Source: Scylla paramamosain
Lineage: Eukaryota > Arthropoda > Malacostraca > Decapoda > Portunidae
Assembly (NCBI RefSeq): GCF_035594125.1
Contig: NC_087155.1
Span: 10,239,192 to 10,303,191, forward strand
Direction of reading: 5' to 3'
DNA length: 64,000 nt
Shown: one piece after another, positions 56,153-64,000 of the stretch
Position numbering within the stretch: the first letter of the stretch is position 1
Layout: each line of letters starts with the position of its first letter
Notes under the pieces: generated by a model
What the model was told of the DNA's origin: nothing
The model's input: only the letters and a program-made list of their open reading frames with translations
Database searches by the model: none
Program-made: the position numbers and the translations under genes

Positions 56153-59100
56153 AATAAAAAAAATAAAAAAAAAATAAAAAACTGAATAACTCACTCTGGG
56201 ATCCTTGATCTAAGGGGTTCAACTTATCCTTAAACAAGTGAAAACTATTTTCTCTTTTGCATTCTCTTTTATTATGTTTTATAATTGTTATCTTTGATAA
56301 AGCACTTTTTTTGGTTTTAAAACCCATAAAAACTTTTTTTTTATTTATTTATTTTTTTTTAGGGATTGAAATGAATCAATTAAATTTCAAATAATTTCAA
56401 TGAGGAAGATTTATTTGTAAGATGAGTGAATCACAATAAGAACTTGGTCAAAGAACAAATCATACTCATACTGCAAGGCATCACTGTAAGTGCAGAAGAA
56501 ATCTAGGTGTTTTGGTCACGTGAAAGACCTAACTAACAGGAAAGGAAAAAGGCTAACATGAATTAGCCAAATAGGCACGATAAATTTTATAGTTTTAAGG
56601 GAATTATAATAAGTCGAGTGTGAAAGAACTAGTGGAGTGCTGGTATAATGAGGTCATAAGAAACTCCACATAAAAAAAAAAATCTGACTCATGACTGACT
56701 GATTCAACAACACCAAGACAAGAGTTTTGTTGCAGGCTCAGGGCTATTATAGCTGCTGCTTTCTGTACTTCATTATACCCTCCATTTTATTGACAGAACA
56801 TACTACTGCTGCATATTCCAATCTTGGAAAGATCATTAACACTTAATTTTTCATATCTCTACATTCAAATAGGTGAATGCTGTTCTTGTATTTCTCAGTA
56901 AGTTATATACCTCTCCTGTACCTCTGCTTGTATGATCTGGTGAGTTGTTTGTTGATATGAATCCCAAGTCTTTCTCTTCAATGGTTCTATTTACCCATTT
57001 CGTAGTTACTTTGTCTCATCTCACTCTTTCCAAATTCTATTACATTGCATTTCTTTTAATTGAACTACTTCATTTCCCATATTAGCCTTCATTAAAAAAA
57101 TCTTGGAGAGTTGGTCATTCAAACTCATTAATTCAAATTCTTTGAAAACAGCCAGTGTTTTGAAAGTGGATCTTTGAAAGTATAAACAAGTGGCCTGTTG
57201 AGTTGTGTTAGTTCTGCAAAAGTTAAGAACATATATTTTTTTTCCATTTAATAATTTCTTAAGTTTTCCATACATACAGTGTACTGCTTAGTGTTATCTT
57301 TTTGGATCTCTTGAGAGCATTTTCTTTTAATCTAGAAGAGAGGGAGTATGTTAATTCTGTGCATTCTTATGCACAATGTTGCACATCATGCCTCATCAAC
57401 ATCTTTTGTTTTAGCTTTGATTTGTAAGCTTAAAGATGGCAATCATCATGGATGAATGCCTCTGTGTTTGGTATGAAGAATAAAGTCAAGATTAACTGTA
57501 CTGCCTGTCATTTCACTTGCCACACTGGTCTGTGTTCAACAGTAGTTATTTCTTGTTTTGCAAATATGAAAACTTCCACATTAGTATATGTCATCATTTT
57601 TTATTGAACTTGATAACATTTTTTATTCATCCTTCCTTCATATAAACTACTTCCTCAGCCACTAATCTAGTACCCAACACTAGAATTTTCTTTTCTCATC
57701 TCATTTATTTATTCCCTTTGCCTCTTTGAGTACCTCTCACATTTTCCCTATCCTCTTCATTGGCATCCCTTCTCATCTACATTCTATAATTTTTTTTCAT
57801 CTTTGGCAAGCCTTCATGTTTTATTCATAACCTCATTCGCCTCTACTTGCAACTTAAGTTTAGCCTTAAGTGCCCTTGTTCTTCCTTCATATTTTCTGTT
57901 TAAAACATCCTTTAAAAGTGTGAAGGCCACACATTACAGTGGAAAGTAGTGTGTTTTATGAAGCTGTGAGCTATTCTAATATGCTGTGCCACACTGCACA
58001 GAGATTGTGATAAATATTATATTGACCACATAGCACACATGGTTGGAAATCCATGTGCTTGGGGCTTCAGAATTAATGGAAAAAATGTGACCATATTTTG
58101 CTGACTGTAATATTTTTTCTTAATATCCTATGAAAAATTACATACAGGCATGGAACCCATATATGCTTATAAGCAGACTCCATGCCTCACATCAATGAGC
58201 CAGTGAGCCTGGATGAGATACTAAGGAAGGAAGGGGACAACATAACACAAATAAAAGAAATTATGATAAAAGATCTATCTATATACCAGGCTAGCAGTCC
58301 CACACAGAGTGGCCCAGGTAAGGCATCATACACTCACACACACATCACTCACACTTAGCTACATCAGCTCTCGGTGGAGAGGGATAGTCTTGTGGACTAC
58401 TGCATTAAACCCTAGGAGCTTAGGTACAATACAGCTAGCCACATATCCATAGCAAGGCTCAACAGCATACACCAGTTTACCTCTGCCCCTTCATAATGAA
58501 ACTGTTCCCAATTCCCACACCTACTCCAATCCTGAGACTACAGTAGATGAAGAGTACTTTCTACAGAATGTCCCGCACCCTAACTGGATCCATACACCAA
58601 TGGCCCTGCAAAGTGCACTGTGCCCCAGGGGTATAAACATTTTCTCCCTAGCAGGGAACTGAATCCTGGTTTCATGTGTGACAGGCAGGGAAGCTAACCT
58701 AATAATAATGAAAATAATAATATTACTTTGAATAATAATCCTATGGAGCTGAAAGAGTTAGGCCTAACTAAATGCTGCAAGCATCACCATCATTGTTGCT
58801 CTGAGAACAAAAATCGATGCACTGGTAGCATGTCTTACCCTCTCACTCCTCTTGTACTGCAGCAATAAGTAATCATGAAAGCCAGTTAAATTTCCAGGAT
58901 TAACAGACCTCAGTGGAGCAATGGAAGAATCACCTCAAGACACTACAGAACTTACAATGAGCTTTGTCTACAAATACAGATAAACTGTAGTGTCTTGCTG
59001 CTATTGCTTCTGTCACAATGACTACTCACTCAGGCTGCAAAATATGTCCCAAGGGTTAATAATAGGACTGAGCAGGCCAACAGAAGCATCAACTCAGATG

Positions 59101-59617
59101 TAACAAAACTTTCCAGGGTGATTTGTTTACAAATGTGTCATGGTGACTGACTGCTCTCACCACCTTTGTGATAAATACCATTTGGACTGTAAATTCATCT
59201 TGAGCAGCCCACATCCTTTGGACCTCTCATACTTTTATAACATGGTTACAATTTGCATCCTTGTGGATCTTTTTTTTTTTTTTCTCATACTATGAATGAT
59301 ATTCTATAGAAAGACATTTCCACTTATCTGCCCCCTCTAGTTTCTTCAAATATTTTTTGCATAGTGCATTAGTGAATCTAAATATATATTATCAACCTCT
59401 TTATCTCAATTATCTTAATTCAGTGGTTTCATTTTATCCTGCCAGGACTTCCAAACAAGTTTTATATTTCCATGCTAAAATTGAACACTTACCTTGATAG
59501 TGAAGGCCTCATCTTTAAGTGCATCCAGGTCTCCAGTGAGATCCAGCTCTTTTTCTGGTTGACCCTCTGCTAGTAGCACCAATTTACGCACTAAAACCCG
59601 CTTGGGATTATTAGGGT
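52088..59617 (-). CDS. Rho GDP-dissociation inhibitor (RhoGDI), three C-terminal coding exons
   Basis: Cytosolic regulator that extracts prenylated Rho/Rac/Cdc42 from membranes and blocks GDP release. Three minus-strand exons (59617-59493, 54888-54789, 52284-52088) join in frame to about 140 residues, equal to roughly residues 65-204 of vertebrate RhoGDI. They cover the immunoglobulin-like beta-sandwich that holds the geranylgeranyl group. Diagnostic strings in order: DPNNPKRVLVRKL, ELDLTGDLDALKDEAF, EGISYKIRIDF, REIVTGMKYIQRTFRKG, MVGSYAPKEE, APSGLIARGHY and WEWSFNIKKDWN, then stop. The N-terminal regulatory arm that contacts the GTPase switches is not seen in 59618-64000 and should lie to the right of the window. 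Introns are 4.6 and 2.5 kb. It is convergent with POGLUT1. Family identity is very secure; I cannot say which vertebrate paralogue is closest. Confidence 0.95.
52290..54295. other. RhoGDI intron, no gene seen
   Basis: A 170-codon plus-strand frame at 52658-53170 lacks any domain motif and has biased His/Ser/Leu composition; I do not call it. From 53340 to 53825, GA-rich sequence ending in GATA repeats looks like decayed retroelement 3' material, unassigned. Confidence 0.4.
54297..54341. repeat. Poly-A run, about 45 bp
   Basis: Uninterrupted A run in the RhoGDI intron. Confidence 0.95.
54789..54888 (-). CDS. RhoGDI middle exon
   Basis: On the minus strand: acceptor TTCTTCCAG/GAG, donor CTAG/GTAGGT. 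Encodes EGISYKIRIDFHVQR then EIVTGMKYIQRTFRKGLL; ends in phase 1. Confidence 0.93.
55226..55700 (+). pseudogene. Tigger-type transposon 5' part with transposase N-terminus relic
   Basis: Starts like the end GTACCTTGCAGTACAAG (compare 25276) followed by about 290 bases of leader with repeated GTACAAG. Then ATG at 55519 opens MVPKKVSAKDRAEKKK. A frameshift moves to KKQIMRELKMKIINKHEKGV at 55566-55625, the basic helix-turn-helix start typical of Tigger/CENP-B-like transposases. The rest of the transposase, including the DDE core, is absent. Confidence 0.55.
55840..55990 (+). mobile_element. Jockey-like LINE 3'-end fragment
   Basis: ACTTGAACTCTTTCAAGAGG followed by TTGTTGCCCTTGGCCAGC and an A-rich tail, the family's 3' terminus in plus orientation. 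Confidence 0.65.
55985..56172. repeat. (AAAT)n / (TTAA)n tract
   Basis: About 185 bases of AAAT/AATA units grown from the LINE tail. Confidence 0.93.
56173..58260. other. RhoGDI intron, no gene seen
   Basis: AT-rich, with short motif-free frames only. Confidence 0.4.
58265..58703 (-). mobile_element. tRNA-headed SINE whose body matches the LINE 3' UTR at 35.8 kb
   Basis: Read on the minus strand, the first 60 bases (58703-58645) have a tRNA-like 3' half: GGTTAGCTTCCCTGCCTG, then a B-box-like GATTCAGTTCC. The following 370 bases align by eye with the plus strand at 35855-36235. Matched landmarks are ACCCCTGG, CATTGxTGTATGGAxCCA, CCTTGCTATGGA, ATATGTGGC, GATGTGTGTGTG and, at the end, GGTATATAGATAG. 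This is the layout of a SINE that borrows its 3' tail from a partner LINE. It sits inside a RhoGDI intron, antisense to nothing coding. Confidence 0.7.
58704..59490. other. RhoGDI intron, no gene seen
   Basis: Nothing recognised beyond a T-run near 59270. Confidence 0.4.
59493..59617 (-). CDS. RhoGDI exon encoding the start of the beta-sandwich
   Basis: On the minus strand: acceptor TTCCACAG/ACCC, donor ATCAAG/GTAAGT. Encodes (D)PNNPKRVLVRKLVLLAEG then ELDLTGDLDALKDEAFTIK. Entered in phase 1; the G of the first codon comes from an exon outside the window. Confidence 0.93.
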
Positions 59618-59619
59618 CT

Positions 59620-61285
59620 GTGGAATAAAGGTGGATGTGTCACAAAGCAGCAGAACTTTTTAGTAGGCTTACTGCTGGCCAAGAACCATGACAGCAACTG
59701 ACACCTTCAAGATAGAAAGGCTGAGCTACCAAGTGTCCATCCCTGATAACTCCACTATCAATTTGTTGTAGATAAGCTATGCAGCATTGATTTTACAAAA
59801 AGTACATAAACTTTGAGTCACTGTGAGGTAATAATAAATGCAGAATATATTGGAGTCCTATTACGGATACTCATTGATTGCTCTTCTTCCATTCTTTTAC
59901 AGGACCAAACCATCATAAAACACACTGCTCTGCTAGATCTGCAAACGCTTTAAACACCACCTATTTATTTTTCACTTGATTCATACAAGGGTAAGCCCAA
60001 ACAAGTTCTCAGAAAAATTATTAATCTTTATCATATATAAGATTAGACACAATACTCGTACATGTTTAAAAAGTATCTCAGCCTTGGTGGTAACAGATAT
60101 GATTTTTCAATTCCTCTGTCATGGAGGGTTCAAGGTGTTGTCTAAGAAAATAAATTTTTTTTGACTCAATGGGAAGAAATATCTTTAAAGTGAGAGCAAG
60201 CATCAAATTTCTCACAGAGCTGGAATGGAAACTAGGAAAACAACATCAGAATACTGCAATGGGATAGGTGGATCTATGCTTCACCTAAAAGTTTTGACAA
60301 ATAGACATTTTTTCTTTTTTATAAGATAGAGACAAGACCAGATACAACTCAAGGGAAAGACAACCACTGTGACATATGCTGGAAGTAAACTTTTTAATTA
60401 CAATTAATGCTAGAGAAGATAACATGCCAAATAGCTCAGCATTTATCATCTTAACTGTAAATTTAGGTTTGAGTAAGCTCACAACCCACTAGATCAGCTC
60501 TGTCAAAGAACTAAATCTTTCTTTTTTTTTCTTTTAACTAAGATTAATGTAAATGAAGAAGCATTTTTGGAAGCTGTGATTGAGAGGAGATTTGCATCTT
60601 TCAGTGTGATTCAGGAATCAAAGTTCAATCTAAACCACAGCTAGTGAAAGGATCAAATGGATAAAAAAAAGTTCTAAGTGGGAAAGTTCAGTTCAAAAAG
60701 TTATGGCTATGGTGTTCTGGAACTAAGAAGAAATTCTCAATGAATTTATGAGAGGAAAGACACTGGAAACTAGGGCAAAGGGATTTAAAAAAAAAAATAC
60801 AGAATGTACTGACTAAACAAAAGATGTGAAAAACTACTGCAGAATCAGTGATGTTACAGTTAATTCATTGAGCTAAATCTCTTCTGTGAGAATTTCACTG
60901 AAAAACAACCTCCTTACAGCTCTGATCTCGCTTCTTCAGATTTCTCTTTTCCTAATACTAATAGAGCATTCAGAAGAAATTAGGCAAGAGCCTATGGAAA
61001 ATAGAAGATAAGGTTTTGACATGGTGTAAAAGACTGAATTGTAAATTAAAATGCAATTCAAAATATTCTGGAGCTTTCTGACTTCTCTACACATGTTCCT
61101 TAGATACCATATCCCCATACATTCAACCTCCTTTATCCTGAAACATGCTTCATGTTTCAACCCCATACCATGTACAGTACCCTCTCGAGTTTCACACTTG
61201 CTTTCTTCCAAAGGCATAGAACTGAAATCAAGGATCACGAAACTTGGGATATTGAAAACACTGGAAAGAAACTTATTCATTTTGG
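59620..61285. other. RhoGDI intron or upstream DNA, no exon seen
   Basis: Searched by eye on the minus strand for the acidic N-terminal RhoGDI arm (a VNYKPP-like string) without success. Confidence 0.4.
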
Positions 61286-61289
61286 CTGC

Positions 61290-61375
61290 ATGACCCAGAA
61301 CTGTGTGTGTGTGTGTTTTGTCCTCACATCCAGTGTGAAGCAGCCCTGCAGTAATGCACCCCCATGGTATCTAAA

Positions 61376-61411
<36 letters not shown>

Positions 61412-61516
61412 GTCATCCTATGTAAAGCAGCAAAGCGCCATCACATTTGAGTGTTTTTTTTTGTGAATTTACGGAGTTATAATTTAAAAAGCCTAAGCTA
61501 CACTCTTATGGTCCAG

Positions 61517-61551
<35 letters not shown>

Positions 61552-61690
61552 TTTGTCCTCACATCTGGTGTGGCACAGCACTGCAGCCATGCAATGCCAT
61601 CACATCTAAAACTGTGTGTGTGTGTGTTTTGTCCTCATATCTGGTGTGATGCAGCACTGCAGCAAAGCAGAACCACTGCATCTGTCCTAC
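61290..61690. repeat. Minisatellite with (GT)n spacers, four imperfect units
   Basis: Units begin near 61303, 61383, 61521 and 61614. Each has a GT run, then TTTTGTCCTCACATC or a variant, then GCAGCACTGCAG-type sequence, then CATCACATCTAAAACTG. GT runs are 12 to 30 bases. Confidence 0.8.
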
Positions 61691-62545
61691 TAAGTGAGAC
61701 ACCTCTCATTTCTTTTTCTTTCTTTCTTTTTTTTTTTTTTTTTGCAATATGGAAGCACCATTGCTGGCCTTCCTCTCCCTTTGTCTTGCATGCAATCCTG
61801 TGACTAATATTGTGGGTACCATAAAGAATCTGCAAGTTCAGGTAAGTGAACTGTACATGAAAGTACATATGTACATATAGAACACATAGCAGGTATAAAT
61901 TTATTTTCACTATTTGTGATGCCAATATTAGGATTGCATGACCAATACAGAAGTGTGAAACTCAGGGATAATATGTGCGTCAGGATGGTAAGAATTTATG
62001 ACTCAGAGTGAGACTCAAAGATTGCAAAACTTGGCCACTGTAAAATTTAGGGAGTACTATAATTAGTACCATTACTCTCTCATACAGCCTTTATCTATGC
62101 ATTCTTTTCTTCATTTATTATAAAACCTAAATTTTGTGTCTATTTCTCTATCTATAATGATAAAATCTCACCATCAATACAGGTAGAGTTATCCTGGTTT
62201 GCTATTACATAAAGCTAGCACTTGCATCCTAAACATTCAATACAAGATAAGATAAGCACATTTGATTTTAGTCTCATGTGTGGTGTCTAGTCATGTGGTG
62301 TTCAACATTAATATGACATCAGTAATGTTCTTGTAACACAGGTGCTGTCTTCAAGGTATCAATACAGACTGGGCTACAGTTAACATTTACACAACACTAG
62401 CAGATGCAAATAGCCTGTATATATATTTATGAATTAAGATAAAAGTTTAATCTTTTTTTCTTTTTCAGATCTTCTGTATTTGCTCTTTGGATGCTCATCA
62501 GTAATAACACATAAGCACTATTTTCTCATCTTGGCTGCATTTTCA
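61691..62545. other. No gene seen
   Basis: AT-rich, with a T run at 61730-61743. Confidence 0.4.
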
Positions 62546-62913
62546 GTTTAAGGCAGTGGTTCTCAACTGGGGGGAGCACCCCTCCTGGGGAGCCATGGAC
62601 ACTCTCCTAGTGAGGTGTGAGCACAGGCAAGGAGGGGAAAAATAAATAAATAAATAAAAAATAAATAAATAAATAAAAATAAATAAATAAAGTAATAATA
62701 ATAATAAAATAATAACAATAATAATAATAGTGTGGGCTAATACAAAAAACAGTCTAGCCAAGGGCTATCTATCTTTCATCTATTTATCTATGGTGGCATA
62801 GCTGGGGAGGGGGTTGAATGGGTAGTGCAGGGAGGAGGGGGGGGACCCTAACTGCAGTGAACTAGCTTTGGGGGGACCCAGCTTGCAAAAGGTTGAGAAT
62901 CCCTGGTTTAAGG
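62546..62913. mobile_element. hAT-type MITE, 352 bp, with perfect 8-bp target duplication
   Basis: Element at 62554-62905. The 8-base GTTTAAGG flanks it at 62546-62553 and 62906-62913. The left end is CAGTGGTTCTCAACTGGG and the right end, inverted, CAGGGATTCTCAACCTTT, typical hAT termini. The inside holds an AAAT/ATA low-complexity run (62640-62725) and no frame for a transposase. Confidence 0.88.
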
Positions 62914-63144
62914 TATCAATACATTTCAAGATATCAATACAGATCGGACTACTCCAAAGTGGTGGCACCCAGACTGCATCAAATTTGTAGTAAAACAATC
63001 CTGCTATAGCTTCCAACTAATTTATCATCATTAACATATCATAAAAGTATAGCCCTTCCAACATAAAGTTAGCTTTAAGATCTCCACCATGACTATATTC
63101 ATAACATCATCATATTCTCACTATATGCAAAAATAGAGTTATGC

Positions 63145-63560
63145 AGATAATTCCCAACTTATAAACTGGTTCCATTCAGAGAAGCTGTTGGTAAGTCTGT
63201 CATTTGTGCTACAGTATACAGTACATATTGCTACCTGCATTTTAGCTATGGATGGCTCTAGATTTAGACAGCAATATAAACAATATTTTTCTGTGGTTCT
63301 TAATGTGCTTTAAACAACCTTCACTTATATGAAAGTTTATAATAGTAACAAAAATAAGATACATAATTTTAATTTGATAAGGTGACATGGCTACTGTACA
63401 TGGACTGGCTTTCTGTAGCAAGACAAAATATATGTAACTAACTTCAAGTGCAGGAGCCAGTGAGTGATGGTGGAGTATCAGAAATAGGAGATGGTGTATT
63501 GACAACAGGAGACCTTTGTTTGTATGTACCATAAGTTTGTAACTTGAATATTCTTAAGAA
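63145..63560. mobile_element. Probable mariner/Tigger-type MITE
   Basis: The left part ATTCCCAACTTATAAACTGG and GTTGGTAAGTCTGTCATTTG, and the right part GTACCATAAGTTTGTAACTT, resemble the ends and sub-ends of mariner MITEs in inverted arrangement. Exact ends and duplication are not resolved. Confidence 0.4.
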
Positions 63561-64000
63561 GGGTACAACCTACATTATGGTCTTTGGTATAAACATCACA
63601 CTTCATTTGTTAAGAATAACAATTATTTGCTCTTTGAGGTGTCAATTTTTCAAAGGAATAAAAAATACTTCCATACAATTTTGTATCACAAAATTTGAAT
63701 ATATAATACTGTTGTGTTAAAATCCTGGGCTTCCACTTTAGATGAGTTCTTGTTTTATTGAAATCATGGCATAAATGGCCGAGGAGACAGACTGATACTT
63801 TAGGTATTTCAGCATGTCTTTGTGCTTCAGTAAAGAAGACAAGAGACAAAAGACAAGAGGTATTAATAAGAAGCAAGACATAATTCTCTCTTTTGAGCCT
63901 CACTACTTACTACCAATACTTGCACTTTTCAACTGGGAACACAGGGAGTCCCAGGGAGCCCAAGTTATCAGTTATGTTCTAAAAAAATTAATTGATATAT
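63561..64000. other. Right edge, no gene seen
   Basis: No exon or element recognised. Confidence 0.4.

Noticed and set aside
61290..61690. CRISPR-like repeat array
   Set aside because: Four diverged units with GT runs as spacers in a eukaryotic intron region; this is a minisatellite.
59618..64000. N-terminal RhoGDI exons
   Set aside because: No minus-strand stretch codes for an acidic arm with a VNYKPP-like motif and proper splice sites; they are assumed to lie outside the window.

Overview
The window looks like nuclear DNA of an arthropod, most likely a decapod crustacean. It is AT-rich. It holds two intron-containing metazoan genes and part of a third, is packed with very long AT, CT, GT and ATT microsatellites, and carries many non-LTR retrotransposon copies plus Tc1/mariner, hAT and Harbinger-like elements. 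The species is not determinable from the sequence alone.

Layout. (1) 426-1256 (+): 3' exon of a cysteine-rich peritrophin/chitin-binding (CBM14-like) secreted protein. (2) 3.0-5.6 kb: retroelement debris, including two oppositely oriented 3' parts of one RNase H-bearing non-LTR family. (3) 6012-36527 (+): a complete eight-exon protein O-glucosyltransferase 1 (POGLUT1/Rumi) gene, 406 codons spread over 30.5 kb. Its introns hold a 5'-truncated CR1/L2-like LINE with a long open reading frame, several jockey-like copies, a Harbinger-type MITE, mariner/Tigger-type MITEs, a mariner transposase relic and a dead LINE. (4) 37-42 kb: an inverted repeat around AT tracts, a Tc1 transposase relic and a near full-length but frameshifted jockey-like element. 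(5) 42-52 kb: mostly featureless AT-rich DNA with small repeats and one tRNA-derived SINE. (6) 52088-59617 (-): the last three coding exons of a Rho GDP-dissociation inhibitor; its N-terminal exons lie beyond the right edge. (7) 53-64 kb: RhoGDI introns and upstream DNA with a Tigger-like relic, a SINE whose body matches the 3' UTR of the LINE at 34.6-36.2 kb, a GT minisatellite, a hAT MITE with a perfect 8-bp target duplication, and a further mariner-type MITE.

The three host genes have unrelated jobs: chitin matrix binding, O-glucosylation of EGF repeats (Notch pathway) in the ER, and cytosolic Rho GTPase cycling. POGLUT1 and RhoGDI are convergent, with about 15.6 kb between their stop codons. 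The most notable observations are the SINE/LINE 3'-tail pair, the CpG-rich Harbinger-like MITE, the missing KDEL-type tail on POGLUT1, and the glycine/arginine-rich insert in the CR1-like ORF. I saw no clear new multi-gene system, and no CRISPR, rRNA or functional tRNA gene. Exon borders were set by hand from splice signals, reading frame and remembered family sequence; no alignment was run.
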